The translations under genes were made by a program, and so were the position numbers. DNA of 64,000 nucleotides from NCBI GenBank assembly GCA_022605955.1, contig JAKCOZ010000003.1:12781331-12845330 (forward strand). The letters run 5' to 3'. The notes beneath the pieces were generated by a model. It did no database searches. It was not told the origin of the DNA and worked only from the letters and a program-made list of their open reading frames with translations. The stretch is from Rallus limicola (lineage: Eukaryota > Chordata > Aves > Gruiformes > Rallidae). Below are positions 26,401 through 41,400 of the stretch, piece by piece. Positions within the stretch are counted from its first letter, which is position 1, and every line of letters starts with the position of its first letter.

Positions 26401-29400
26401 TAGAAACCTTATTCATATCTGGAGTTTGAGTTCCAGTGTGTGTATATAAGAATGTGCCTTCTCTGCAGAGAGACAGTCTAATGGACACATTGCAGTAGAG
26501 ACAGCAAAGAGCCAAAGAAAGGACACCTTCGGAAGAGGGGAGCACTGAAGTTTCCCTTCTAAAGTGTCTTGTCAGCGTGAGGAGTAATGGGGTTGGGATG
26601 GTAGATAGCAGTACAAAAGGGAGCATGTTGCAGTTTCATTTGCCAGATAAGTTGTCTTCTATTCAGGCACATTTTTCTTGGAAAAAACATCGCTTCCTTC
26701 CCCTCTGCATCTCTTGCCTTTTGTCTTTCAAATCGTGTTTTTTCTGCAGGCGAACACCGAGTAAACATCAAAAATAACCTCCAAGCCATGATCCTTCTGC
26801 TTGGCTGTAGTTATATTTGGAAGCTCTTTGATAATGTGTTTGGTTTTGGTTGGGAGGTTTTTTTTTTCCCTTCCTACCTCTTTGGGGACAGATCAGCTGT
26901 ACAGGCTTATGAGGTAGTCAGTTACTCTGCAGCTTATTGGGGATTGGGAAGTCAGTGTGACCAAGTATGATCTAATCTATCTGCACAGGCTGATGTCAGA
27001 ACTGATTCTGTTTTTCCTGAATGTTTTTTGGTTTTGTTTTTTTTTTCAGGTAATGTGGATAATTGCCAGAATGTAAGGATTGGAATGACTCTGTATTTTC
27101 TATCAAGGGTAGGATTTTAAAAGGGCACTATGTATTTGGGTTTGTGTGGCAGGGTTCTGGTAGTGGTGGGGCTGTAGGTGTGGCTTCTGTGAGAAGCTGC
27201 TGGAAGCTTCCCCCATGTCTGAGCAAGCCAATACCAGACAGCTCTAAGGCAGAACTGCCACTGACCAGGGTTCTGCCTGGCAGCAATGGTGGTAGTGCCT
27301 CTGGGATAACGGAGTTAAGAGGAGGGAAAAATAAACTGGGCAGCAGCAATTGCAGTTGGACAGGACTAAATATATGACAGGGCACCAAGGTCAGTGCAGA
27401 AGGAGGGACAGGAGGTGCTCCAGGAGCAGAGATTCCCTTGTGGCTCTTGGAGGAGACTGTGGTGAGGCAGGCTGTCCCATTGTAGCCCATGGAAGTGTAT
27501 GCTGGAGCAGCTGGAGGGCCAAAGGGGAAGGATGTGCTGGGGGAAGCTCCTGGCATGACCTGAGGCCCCACAGAAAGAGGAGCCCAGGCTGGAGCAGGTG
27601 AAGAGTGCAAGTGCCCCACTTGTGACCCTGTGGGGGACCCATGCTGGAGCAGTCTATTTCTGAAGGTCTGCACCCCATGGGAGGGATCCATGCTGGAGCA
27701 GGGGAAGAGTGGGAGGAGTCCTCCCCTCTGAGGAGGAGGGGGCAGCAGAGACAATGTGTAATGAAGTGACCCCCAACTCCTATTTCCTCTCCCCTGGGCC
27801 ACTGAGGGGACAGGAGGGAGAGAAATAGGGAGTAAACTTAAGACTGGGAAGAAGGGAGAGATCAAGGAAAGGTATTCCAAGATTTATTTTTTATTTCTCT
27901 CTACTGTGATCCAGTTGGTGATAAAGTGATTTCCCCAGGTAGTCTGTTTTGCCCATGATGGTAATGGGTGATTGATCTCTCCTTGTCCTTATCTCAACCC
28001 AGGAGCCTTTCATTGTATTTTCTCTGCTCTGCCCAGCTGAGGACAGGGAGTGAGAGAGTGGCTTTGGTGGGCACCTGGCCTCCAGCCAGGGTCTACCTGC
28101 TACAGCGCTTCTCTCCCATCTGTTACTGTTTTGCATGGCAAGGTTCTGGTGAAGGAGGGGGTGCTGCAGTGGTGGCTTCTTCAAGAAGTAGCCAGAAGCT
28201 TCCCCTAGGCCCAACAGAGCAAACACTAGCTGGGATCAAAGCTGGATCAGCCGCTGAGCAAGCCCAAGCTAATCAGTGATGGTGGTAGCACCTGTATGAA
28301 TTGTATTTAAGAGGAAAAAAAACACAAGTGGATGTCTTTTTGCCACTGAAGAATGGACTGAGAAGATGTAAGAAACTCTGAAGACACAAAGGTCATTGAA
28401 GAAGAGGGTGAAGGAGGTACTCCAGGTGCTGAAGAGAGATTCCCCTGCAACCCATAGGGATCATGGTGAAGCAGGTTGTCCCCCTGCAATCCACAGAAAG
28501 ATGATAGGGAGCTGAGTTCCCATCTGCAGCCCATGGAGAGACCCCACCCTGGAGTCTGTGCAGACATATTGAAGATACTGTGACCAATGTTGGAGCAAGC
28601 TCCTGGCAGCCTGTGGAGAGGCCCACACCAGAGCAGGTTTGCTGGGGAGGACTTGTGACTCCATGTGGGACCGGGCTGGAGCAGCCTGGGCCTGAGAGAC
28701 TGCACCCCATAGAAGTAACAGATGCTGGGTCAGTTCAGGAGGAGCTGAAGCTCCGTGGGAAAGGACTCACTTTGGAGTCGTTCATGAAGGACTGTCTCTT
28801 GTAGGTGGGACCCCATGCTGCAGCAGGGGAAGAGTGTGAGGAATGTCCTCGACACCCCCCTCCAAGAAGGAAAACAACTCATGAGGAACTGACCCAAACT
28901 CCCATTCCCCATCTCCTCTGTGCCACCTGTGGGGAAGGAAGGGAGAGAAGTTACGAATTTGAGTCTGTGGAAGAGGGAAGGGTGGGGAGAGGTGCTTTAA
29001 GATCTGGTTTTACTTCTCATTATTCTACTTTGGTTTCAGTGTGCATGTAGTGTAATAAATCAGGGGTTTTTAATTCCCTGTTGAGCCTGTTCTGCTCGTG
29101 ACACTCATTGTGGAATGATCTCTCCCCGTCCTTATCTCTACTCCGAAGCCTCTCAATATGTATGTTCTCCCCTGTCCAGCTGAGAAGGGGAGCGATAGAG
29201 CTTCTTTGGTGGGCATCTGGCCTCCACACAGGATGCAACCACCATATCACCCTGGTTTGTATTCTTAGGAGTGCACTTACTTCTTAGAACTGAGAACTGA
29301 CAGGAAGAGAAAGTATTGCCCAGCTTTTCTCCAGCAAGTTCATTCCTGATTTGCCAAGCTTTTCTTTTTTTTCAAACACACAGCATATGAAGTTGGGCAA

Positions 29401-32400
29401 GAAATTAGTGTTAAATATAAAATAATAGTAATGTTCAAACATAGCAAAAGGGAAGAGGAGTTCTAGCCTTTGAACAAGGATTTACATTCACAAAAGAGAC
29501 ATTTTCAGGAAGTGACAAGCGTATGTATATTTACATACCTCAGAGCTGCTGCTGTCCAGCAGATCCTGGGCTAGCAGGAGGTAAGAGTGAGCTTGATGCA
29601 ATTTTGGGTTCTTGTTCCTGATAAAATGATGAGTATGCCAGCTCCTAGAGAATCCAGCATGTAGTGTTGGATAGCTACTCTCGAGTTCTTCCAGTGCAAG
29701 ATAGAAAGTGTACTCAATATTTTTGTATGTGTTGAGTTCTTGATACCATTAAAGTTGTTAGTTCATGAACTAATGGTTTGTGTTACTGCATATGCTAGTT
29801 CTCGTTCACTGTGGTGGAAGTATTGCAGTGTTTTGGCCGTATGTGATCTCAGGCTTGCTCGTGAAGCTAGAAGTGGAGACAGCTAGTTGGGAGATACTTA
29901 GTAAATGTATAAAGTGCTCGTGAGGCTTAGAAGGGGCATACAAAAAAACAAGTGGGCTTCATGTGGTCTTTGGCACTTCAGTCATTTGAAGGCCTTTTTA
30001 ATAAAGTTATGTTAGATCTTTAAAGTGAAGAACTTTCTCTTAAAATTCCTTCTGTATGGAATGCTAAATTGAGAAAAATTACTTTGGCAAAAAATTGTAT
30101 ATATGGTATTTCTGAATAGCCTTTGCCTGATGTACTAAGGCCTTAATCAGTGAGTTGCCTGGTGAGATGGTCTTTAAGTAAAAAAATGTTCTGTGAGGAA
30201 CAGGTCCAAGGTTTGTGTCATTGTGATATCAAAAGAATCACTTTAAGACTTGAACAAAAAATAGTATTCAGCCTTCTTTTTTTGGAATGTATTTTAAATT
30301 AGGTTGCTTTGGACTCTGAGGTTCAACATGTTGATTTGTAATAAATGCTGCTATTTTGTTGGGAGGAATTATGCTGCTTGAACCTCTTCTTGAAGCTGGG
30401 GGATCAAAGACCTGAACCAATAATAAATGATCATAAGTAAATCTATGCTTATATTTAGTCTGCAGAATCATTTGAGACAGCATTTTTAATTACCTGGTTA
30501 TTTTAAGAGTGGCTGGCTGTCTTCTGGTTGGAAATTAATAACTGTTGGCTGAGAATGGAGTTCTCTGCATTAGAATGTTCTGTGAAACATCACCAAACCC
30601 TCTTGGGGGAAAAATGTGTTTGGGCTGAAATATCCCTATTTTTATTTATCTTCAAGTATGTAATGGCGTGATAGTCTAGGTCAGGCTTGGCTGAAACACA
30701 TGAAAACATCTGAAAATCATATTTCAAACTTGTAAATCTAGAATTAATTTTTTCTGCTTTTTTTCAAGTGAAGAGTGTAATTAGTACCTTAAAAATTCGT
30801 AGGGTTGGTTGTAAGACACAACACAGTAGTACATTGAAAGTTTTTAATGCACATGCATTCTTTATTATAGGACTTTAATCTTACACCTGTTGGATGATTC
30901 TGCTCACTGTTGTTGCTAAAAGTTTCTGCAGTCTTTCTCTCTGTTCTAATCTGTGCTCAGTTTCTAAAAAAACTTACATAAATACAAAAAATTTGACTCA
31001 GACATTGCAGTACTTAACTAAGTCTGTGAATGTATTAAATGTATCAGATTGCTTAGTGACTATATATTTAAGAGGAAATAAAATTAATCCATGAAATGCA
31101 AGTAACAGGAGATTGAACAAGTCTGAAAGCAGAGCTTTGCTTGTCTGCAGCTAAGCTTCAATGTTGTTACCCTTATCAGTTTTTCCTTTGCTGAATTCCT
31201 TACCAAGTCTTTTTTACCATTTTAGCTCCTTAGTTCTAGTCCCCCTTTTTAAAAAATTATTTTTAAATGCTTTTGCCTCCAGTCTCAGGAAATACTACTT
31301 TTTCCTACATCATGTGAACGTTGGTTTTTGTGGTTGTTTTCTTTTTTCTTAGATGTTTTCAGAACTGCATTGTTTTTGCCTCTTTTATCTTGAACCACAG
31401 TTTGCTTGTTATGCAAGCGTTGTGGTGCATTTCTGAGTGTGGAGGAAGGGTAATTTACCACTTCTGTTGCTTGATTTAATATGTAGACATCTGAACTCTG
31501 CTAACACCTCCATCCCTCTTGTAGTGTTCTCCATGGAAAGGACACGTGGATTATGCTGTTTCATATTTCTCTGGCATTTTGTAAATAGCTAAAGTTTTAC
31601 TTGTTTTTTTTTTTTTGTAGGCATATGCATCAGGATGTGATATTGTGGTATTGGGGACTGACTTTGAAAGACTGCAAATCATCCCTGGAGCAAAGCATGG
31701 AAACATTCAGGTGGGATGTGTGGACTGTTCAGTGCAACAGGGGAAGGTACGTAGAGCAGCATTTCTAATAAAGCTCTCGCAATTTCATGTTAAGCGTTTT
31801 CCCAAGACTGTGGATACTTGAAAGTTAAAGCAAGTACAGAAGGCTGAATACTAAAATGACAGCTCACTTAATGTCTTTATTTGTGGTATGCAGCACAGTG
31901 AATGTGAAATAGTAACTATAGATATGACAATATAGAAGATACCTTGGGTTGCATAGGAAGATAGAGATATCACAGCTGGATAGAGGAGATGGCAAAAACC
32001 ATCAAAAGATGAGTAAGGTGTAAGCAAAGGTAACTTACTTGCTATGGCTTCACACTATTGGTCATGTCATCAACTTGTGAGTGGTTGACAGCAGTGAGTG
32101 CTTCCACAAAAACCAGGTTGTGCAGAAATATTACTGCTGTTCCAAGCCATTAATAAAGGCTTTAAAATTGCTCTTGGATGGGGTTTTGCTTTCTTGAATT
32201 CTCAGCTGCTTCTTTCATAGGTAAACTGGATCAGAAATGTTGTGCTTTAGACACTATTAGGTTTCAAGTCATTTTTACAAGGCTCTTTCTTAATTGTGCT
32301 GTCAAAGAAAGGAAGAAATAACCAGTTAACTCCATCCATTGGGATGTCACAGTGTGATTACAGTTCCTACTGAATTGGGTAGGGTACATGTGGGCTCATC

Positions 32401-35400
32401 TAAGAGGGTTTTTTATTGCTTTTTTTAACCCTGTCCTAATGAGGAGATAATCTGAGCCTTCTACACTTCAATACAAGTCTTATCAGTTGAGAGGAGCTTT
32501 GGTTAGGTTCTGATATCCATCTTGAGTCAAGACCTCTGGATGGAAACCAGTTCGTGTTTACAAGTGAAGTCTGTGGTGATGATCACCAGCCACTCTCTGT
32601 TCCTGTTTTTTTATGTATGAGTGGTAAAGCATTGCAATGGTAATGAAGGAATGTAAATGAAAATAAGGAAACAGTTCTTCTCTGTGTCTCTGGTACCTCA
32701 TAACCATGCAGACTGCCTGAGTTTCTTCACTGTCTACTCTTTTTTTTTTTAATTCACTGGCCACATATTAATAGATGGTAAAATACACATGCAGATCACA
32801 TTCTGTTAATCTTATAAAAATTTTAATACACACTTGTAAGGTTATCTGAACTGCACTATGGAAGTTCTGTATGTATTTAAATGACAGACTGTCCTCAAAT
32901 TGTAAATTAGCACATTTGAATATATCAAATGTTCAAGCTCATTAAACTTTAGAATTTTTTTTTCTTAGGTAGACCTATGCGGTCATTCCAATTCTGCAAG
33001 ATGATATTGGTTGCTGTTATCAATTAGACTAGATGTATTTGTGCAGCATTGAAATACTAAGCAGTGAATGGCTATGAATCTACTTACTGACTGGGCTGTG
33101 CAGTACATTTCCAGTTCACTCTTACAAGGATGGAAGTTCTTCTTACAGCTTTTTCATCTGTATTGACACACAGATTTCTCTTCAGTTCACCTCCAGATTA
33201 TTCTTTGTTGTTTGAAACCTATGTGAAGAAGCAAAATATAAACAGTGCAGCTTATTTAGGCTTAAATTTTTAACCTTTCCAGAAAGAGACTAGTTATAAA
33301 TTGTAGCTTACAAATTATGTACCCTTTTATTTTTCTTTCATTTTACAGACAACTGCTATCAAGCATTTTCTCCATAATAACTGGCTTTATTTTCTTTGAA
33401 GGATCTCTGTGATTCTTGATTTGGATGGCAGAAATGCTTTGCAAGAGAGTTATTGTCTATTTATGAAAGTAATGCGTTGGAAATTTTCTCCATTCTTGCC
33501 CCCTACATCAAATTCTAGGGTTTTTTTGGAAGCTAGTACCTTCAGTGAAGCTAATTTGAAACAGTCACAGTTCATGTACCACCAACCTCTCCCTTGGCTT
33601 TAAAGACAGAGTGGAGCATGGCACCATCTTTTCTCTTTGTAGTCTAGTTTTGGGGATAAACTTAGCTCCCTTTTGCCAAAAATGAGATAAAGGGGGAAAG
33701 AGAGGAAAAATACTTTTTTAATCATCTGAAGGAAGCATATATATGTATATATATGTATGTGTGTTTATATTTACAAGTGTTGTATATGAAGTGTTTTTTT
33801 AATAGACAAGACTATTTTCCTCATATCAAAGAGTGTTGGTACTAAAATTTTCAGTTAGTTGACATACTAATGTGTTGCCTATAGAAAATAGGTAAGTAAA
33901 GCCACTAAGCTCTATAAAAAAGATATTTTTAAAAATAGGACTTTTTTTTTAATAAGTGAAACTACTATTTATTTTGAGTATGAAAATGTGACTTTGAATC
34001 CAGATTTTATAATTCCATGAACTCTGTTGTAGTTTAGCCTCATCGAGCAGCTAAGCCCCCTGCAGCCACTCACTCCTAACCTGGCAGGATGGGGGAGAAA
34101 ATCGAAAGAGTAAAAGTGAGAAAACACGTGGGTTGAGATAAAGATACTTTAACAGGGAAAGCAAAAGCCATGCATGCAAGTAAGATGAGGAATTCATTCC
34201 TCACTTCACATTGCCAGGCAGGTGTTCAGCCATCTCCAGGGAAGCAGGGCTCCATCAAGTCTAACAGTGACTTGGAAAGACAAATACCACTGCCCTCCTT
34301 CCTTGTCTGCCAGCCCCTTGTAGTCTGAGTATGAAGCCATATGGTCTGGGATATCCCTGTGGTCAGTTGGGGTCTGCTGAACTCACTGTGTTCCCTGCCA
34401 ACTCCTTGTGCACCCCCAGCCATCCCACTGGGGGAGTGGGGTGAGAAGCAGAAAAGGCCTTGGCTCTGTGTCAGCACTGCTCAGCAGCAACAAAAACGTA
34501 CCTGTGTTATCAACACTGCTTCCAGCACAAATCCAAACCACAGCCCCATACAAGCTACTATGAAGAAAATTAACTCTTAGTTGAAACCAGGACATGTATT
34601 AGGGTAGGGTGGTTGTGTTTGCTTTATAGTGGGTAGTCTGTAGGTTCTTTTCAAAGGAACTGTGATTGTTTTATTTTCTGCTGTTTTGTAGTGAGTTATA
34701 ATACAACTTAGTACTAATTGCAAGCCTATGATGAATGAAAAAAGTCACAGAACAGTTTGTGTTGGAAGAGACTTCCAAAGCCCATTTAGTTCCAAATCCC
34801 TGCCATAGGCAGGACACCTTCCACTAGACCAGGTTGCCCAAAGCCCCAACCAACCTGGCCTTAAATGTTGTGGGCTTCTATGTAATATAGAGACCTGGGG
34901 GAGAAAAGGAAAAGTGTGTCAAGAAACTATTGGGATTATGCTAAAACTTCATAAAATGAGAACCTGATGCTGTCAGTTATGTTCCTACATTGGACAAAGT
35001 GGTGAGGGTGGACAAAGTTATTGCCCCAAAGACTGATGCTTTATTATTATATGGCAGTGCAAGAATTAGAATGGTTAGGATTGGAAGGGACCTGTAAAGA
35101 TGATCTAGCATAATACCACTCCCCACCTTGGTATGCAAGGAAATCTGTCAGTAGATCGTGTTGCCCAAAGCACCATTCAACCTGACCTTGAATGATTCCA
35201 GAGGTATGGCATTTACAGCTTCTCTGACAACCTATTCTAGAGTCTTACTATCCTCATGATAAAAAAATGTCTTCCTTATCTAATCTAACTGTAGTTTCTT
35301 GTAGTTTAAAACCAGTATTCCTTGTCCAGTTGGTCAGGCCTTGGTAGAAAGTTTGTCTTACTTCTAAGTCCCCTTTAAGTACTGAAAGGCCACAATAAGG

Positions 35401-38400
35401 TCTCTGCAGTGCCTTCTCCAGGCTGAAGCAGCTCAACTCTGTTAGCCAGTTTTCATAGCAGAGGTGCTCCAGCCCTCTGATCATCTTTGTGGTCCTCTGG
35501 ACCTGCTCTAACAGGTCTGTGTCTGTCTGCTGCTGGGAACACCAGAGCTGAATGTAGTACTCTCAGTAGGGTTTCACTGGAGAGAGAATCGCTTCCCTCA
35601 GTTTGCTGGCCACCCTTTTGATGCAGCCCAGAAAGCAAATAGGTACAAGAATACCTTGCCAGCTCACATTCCATTTTTCACCCACCAGTACCCCCAAGTC
35701 CTCTGCTGGACTGTTCTCAGTCCCTTCATTCCCCTAGTCAGTATTGATGTTGAGAATTCCCCAAGGTGCAGGACCTGGAACTTGTCAATATTAAACTTCC
35801 TGAGGTTCACATGGGCCCACTCATCAGGGTCTCTCTGGATGGCAGCCCTTAAGTGAATCAGCTGCACCCCTCATCTTGGTGTTATCTGCAAACGTTCTGA
35901 AGGTGTGTTCACTACCACTGTATATTATTAAGGATGACTGTCTTAAAATGCAGATAAGTCTTCTCTGAGCATCTTATTTTAGGTAACAGGACTTCAGACC
36001 ACAACAGATACTTGGTTGATGTCTGGGTAATTATTGTGGTCACTTGGGAAATTCTTCAACACAGATTTGCATCATTCTTCTTATCAGTGTGCCGCTCAGT
36101 GAGGACTAGTCTGGGTGGCTGTGTCATAGTGTAAGCCTGTCGGAACTTCAGGGGTTAACAGTAGCTCTGGATACTATTTATTTATCATTTCTGTATGTCA
36201 ATGTTAGTTTGTTTCAAAAATCCACTAAACAATAAAAAAAGGGAACTCTCCACGATTGGAAAAAAGCAAAAAGGTAAAATATAATTATTATGAGTTTATA
36301 TAAGCTTCTTGCTGTTAGGGTGTGGAATGGAAGTACAAGAATAAAAGAGTAAGTGAGGTAGTTCAAGAGAATTAGAGAGGGCAACTGTTGGTCTGATGCA
36401 AGGAAAAAGATTCTTCAGGCATTTTACAACTGTGATAAAATTATTCTTGGCATTTTTGGGTCAAGCTGATGTTTAGACTGTTAGTGTGATAGAAATTTAT
36501 TACCTTATCTGTTCTTTTTAATGCACAGGGCTTCTCTTGAAGCTACAGCACTATGGATTTTAGGATTTGTATGATTTGTACATTTGTACAAATGTTCATG
36601 TACATCTGTAATTAATGGATCAGTAAATAATATCACTTGGGTATGACAGGTTAGTGTTTTCTTTTTTCCCCTATAGCTGCTGTGACTGATACTGAAATAA
36701 AAATGTTTGTTATAAAGTTTTTAGTGTTGTTAAAGGAAAACTGGGAATACTTTCTGAGCATAAATTTAACAGAAATAGGACATCAACTATTACAGCATGT
36801 CTGTACTGTAATTGTAATACTTTTAACATAGAGCATCACTTCAGAATCCTGGGTGTCCATTATGTGTGACATACGCAAACTTCTTTTTTGTAAATCTGAG
36901 TTTCAGAATAATTTTAAGCAACATTGCTTGGTGCCTGGGATTTTTAACATAAAATTGGCTTGTTAGGGTTGCTCTTGGCAAGTCTTTTAAGCTTGCTGTT
37001 ATATTTATATGTATATATATCAAAATAAAATACTCTTAATTTTGTTGTAATGCAAGACTAGGGTGGCTGATACAGCTGATGGAATAAGAATTTGAAATAC
37101 CATTTAAAGTTGACCACACCAAAACTTTTTTGAAGTATTTTATGATAGCATTGTGGTGGTTGAGCCCTGGCTAAAGACCAGACACCCACCAAAATCAGTC
37201 TATTACTCCGTTTCTTAGTTGGACAGGGGAGAAAAATATAATTGGGTGGCTCAGGAGACAAACTCGTTAATGACGTGGGCAAAACAGACTCAACACAGAG
37301 TGCAGAAGAGAAGAGTTATTTATTATACTACGCTTAAGAGAAAACAGTGAAAAACCAGAGTCAGGAGTGCAACCAACGATCTTAAAACAAATGTAAAAAG
37401 GCAAACACTTTTCCTACCACCACTCCCTCCTTAGCAGGCTTTAGTTAGAAATTTGCTCCTTCCTTCCCTCCTGGTCACAGCCCAGGAGGGGCACGGACTG
37501 GGGAAAATGGGGGTCTTGGTAACACCTTCCCCCCACCCCTCCATTCTAAAGCAGACTTCCCTTTCAGCCATGATTTTGTTCCCTTCTTCCCCTCTCCTGC
37601 TCGCAGCACAGGACAGGGGAGCAGGGACTAGGAGATTGGGGCTTCAGTCAGTCCCTTGCCAGTTGGTTTCCTTCTCGGCTGGGATGGGAGCATCCATTCC
37701 ACACAACCTCCCCCTGCTGCACCGTAGGATCTCACCCATGAGAGCCAGTCCTCCATGAACTTTCTCCAAGGCAAATTTCTTCCTGCTGGGCTTCATCTCT
37801 GCTCTGGCAGGCAGCAACAACTCACAGTGTATCTCAGTCCCAGTCCTCCATGGGGCACTAGGCCTCCCCCAGCAAACCTGTTTGGCTCATCTCTGTAGGT
37901 CGCTTGTGCTGGCAGTGGCTCACCCCAACGTAAGTCATGGCATCTTCTCTATGTCCCCCCCCAGCTCCATCCAGCGTGGGGCCTCTCCACCAGGCAGGTG
38001 GGGTCTCTGCCTCCTCCATGGGTCTCTCCTCTGGCTATTGCACGTGCTTCTGCCCGGGCTGCAGAGGCATCTCTCTCTCAGACACTTGGGGCACCTCCTC
38101 CCCCAGCCTTTCCAGCGTTTTGTGTCTGTCAACCTCTTACATTTATATACAAATATACATCCCAATGCCCTTAGCGGGCCAAACTTTGTGGTCTTCCTGG
38201 CACTCCATGTTCTGGTGGAGTCTTTGTCTCCTATATGTGATTCTCAGAGGCACTATCAGCAGGCTTGTAGAAGATTCTAGCAGCCATTTTCTGCAGCCCC
38301 CTGGTCCTCTCTCTCAGTACCCAACTATGCACAACTTCTACAAGCACTTAGTATATTTTCTGTTTTGCAGTTTTCTGCATTTGGCATTTAGCTTGCTTAG

Positions 38401-41400
38401 CTCAAGTCTTCTGAACTAACTCTTTATAATGTAGCATGTTCTCATGCTAGAGAAGTCCACAAAAGTACCCTGAACTGATGTTCATTCTGCTTCTGAGAAT
38501 GTGGGCCTGGCAGACTCCTTCAAGTGTTTACCTAATGTAATATGGAAAGACATAGAAAATAATAGATCTGATTCAAAACCAAACTTCTGTTCATCTGTAC
38601 TCTCATTAGTCTGTCAGGACTATTGTGTAAATAAAGATTGTATTTTTATTATTGTCAACACTTCCTTCAAGATTTTTGCTAGATGATTCTATTATTGAAA
38701 AATAATACGGATGTGAGATTCAAATCTCTCCGACAGGATGGTTAAAAGCAGAATCAACAATTTGTATTTTTTTCTTCCTTGTTCTATAGCTTGTTTCTTC
38801 TGTATGTGTTTATGTACAAAATTTATAATATGAATTGTTTTAGATTGCAGCTTCTTACGGAAATACGATTTGTATCTTTGAGCCAGTTAGCCTCTTGAAG
38901 CAGAACAGCAGTCATCATAATGTAAGTAATTTATCACTCCTTCATTCATTTACTTGGTTATAAAGCCTGACACATTCTTCTGGTTTGCTTTAAAGTTGAA
39001 GATAACTTTGATATTTTCTTTTAATGCTAGAGTAAAATTGAGAGATAAGATGTTTCCTGGGAAGTGACAATAATAGGAGAAAAGTAAAGAAGTGTTTTTT
39101 TTTAAATACTAACACCTATTTTAAAACTAGAATGGTCTATATTACTGATTTATCAAATGCTACAATTCATAACTGGAATATTCCAAAAACACAAAATATG
39201 TTCATGCCCACAATCCTCTAGAGTATAACCATTACAGTGGGAACTCTTTTTTGAAGCATCCTTTGTCGTCTTCATGTCCTGATGTGTTCCACAATACTTA
39301 ATTTAACGTTGGTTTATGAAACTTGGTAAAATCTGTAGTAGTTTCAAAAAGTCTATGGCTCTTTAAAATAACTGAATGTTTATGCCTTAGTGTTATAATG
39401 ATGAATAAGAAGGTATTTATTCCCTTGATAGCATGGTTCAGTTCTGGTGGCAGTTATTTAGTGAATTAGCAGCCAGAATCGTAATTTCTGGTTAATAATA
39501 TGATCTAGAGCAAGTTATTTAGCCGTGCCTCTTATGTGGAGATTACTCATCACTAGAAGCATTAGAGGTAATCAAAGTCAGTTTGATAGGAGAGCTTTGA
39601 CAGCTGTTGCTCAAGGAGCTTCTCTTTCCCTCTTCAGGGGTTTGGTCTCCATTTGTATTAAATTTTTTACATGGCCATGTAGTGGATTCCTTTCTATGAC
39701 CTGCTCAGTCATCTGGTTTCCAGTGTACATGTAAACCAATGGTATTTTATGTATTCATTAAATAACTGGTATTGAATATCTCTAATATTTCATACCACTG
39801 GAAAGCAGGGAAAGAAAGAGTGGCAAAATGTGATTTTCTGTGCTCATAGGAACTGTTTTTGAGGTACTGCTTTTTTTTTCTTTTTTTGGATCATTGGAGC
39901 AATTAAATCCATACTGAATGTTCTTCTATACTGCTAAACAGTACACTTATATTGAAACTTCTAAGCTAGTGTGGTAACTGTAAACATGGAGGAATTGCTG
40001 TCCAACTGTGATTTACTTTCAAATATTTATAATTGAAGAAACTTTTCTTCTACTTCATTCTTGTTACTAACTTCTGTGCAATAATTTGCAGCATATTTAG
40101 GTCATTGTAAGATTGTGTCTTCCATTTACTAGAATGTTCAGGATCTAAAGAAACCTAAGCCAAAACAACCCCCCCCAAAAAACACAACTGAGAAACCAGC
40201 TTCAGAAATACATAATTTAGATACTTTTCTGTCATTGCTTATTACTGTTTTTTACCAAACTTATGAAAAAAAATAGTTGTTGTAACTTAACTTTTGCATC
40301 TGCCAGTTTCATATTTTTGGAATGGGAGTGTTTACTTGAAAAATGTATGTGAAGTAATGCTAATATTTTTGAATACTTAAAATTTCAGATATTACATTAT
40401 CAGTGGCAGAAGAATGCTCAGATCTTACTTGAAGACATAGCACATAATCTAACATGGGATCCCACAGGTAAGAATAGAATAAAAGAAACAACTATTTGAT
40501 ACCACAGCTAACTTTTTATTTAAATTCTCATCCCTGGGACAAAGAAAATATTTTGCCTTAGCATGATAGAGAACATCAAAATGAAATGAAATCTACCATT
40601 TTCACTTGTAGTAGGAGAACCAAAATACGAGATGCACCTGTATGTTTTCATTTGACTATCCTAATCTCAGTAGTACCTAACATATAAAATGTCGTTTAAA
40701 TGATAAGTATTTCTTGTGAAAGAAATACACAGGAGCTTGCAGTAGCTCTAGGAGTTTCTTCTGGAGAAAGCTACTCTGACACTTTGACCAGTTTTCAGTA
40801 TTTGAACTTAGATTCTCAGATCAAACTGTGGTCTTCTATGTGAGTTTCTTCTTGTGAAATTGACCCGGTCAATATCCACATAGGTGAATGTTATAGTAAC
40901 CTTGCTATAAAAGGTATTAAGATACCTGACATATCTTGTTGTGTAGTTTCAGCTTTGCAAACTGGCTTGTGTTTGCTTTTTTTATCCATAGAAGTCTATA
41001 TTTTGTTACCTTTTTTTTGGTAGTGTTATTGTTATAAATACTTGTTCTAGGCACTCGTCTTTTGACTGGTTCCAGTTGTCTTCAGCTTTGGTCCAATGCT
41101 CCTTTGGAAAGCCCTTCTGACAATGACAATAGTGAAAGAACAGATGCTGGACTTGGAGAATGGAAGTGTATCTGGCAATGCAAGTAAGAAACTTGCTTTT
41201 TCTTTGCTTTTTCATACCTTTCAGATGAAATACTTGGTGAAGTTCAGTGAAGTCCTATTGTATACTGTTACTTGATAAATTGTATTGCTATATTATATTA
41301 TAAATTTTAAACGTATTTCCGTTGAACATATGACTTCTCTTCCTACAAGATCAGTTGTAACTGTTTTGGGAGTAGTTTATGTTTTTACACAGTTCCTCAC

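Larger units (their letters stand above)
20438..31620 (+). other. DMXL1 intron 1 (11.2 kb)
   Basis: Begins in the CpG island, then becomes AT-rich. Contents: the GGGAC array, a T20G11 run at 22,101-22,131, and two sense-oriented ERVL-like LTRs at 27.1-29.2 kb. No other exon or RNA gene was recognised. Open frames here are short and unrelated to known proteins. Confidence 0.85.
31747..38843 (+). other. DMXL1 intron 2 (7.1 kb)
   Basis: AT-rich intron holding an ERV-type LTR (34.0-34.6 kb), two CR1 fragments (34.7-34.9 and 35.06-35.91 kb) and an antisense ERVL-like LTR (37.15-38.34 kb). A TA/TG-rich tract lies at about 33,738-33,775. No other gene was seen. Confidence 0.85.

Noticed and set aside
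27128..27880. 250-codon open frame on the minus strand
   Set aside because: It is antisense to LTR a, Pro/Ser/Leu-rich and low in stops because of composition. No family resemblance.
27131..29246. A single provirus with both LTRs and a deleted interior
   Set aside because: The two LTRs differ too much to have been identical at integration, and no shared target duplication is seen.
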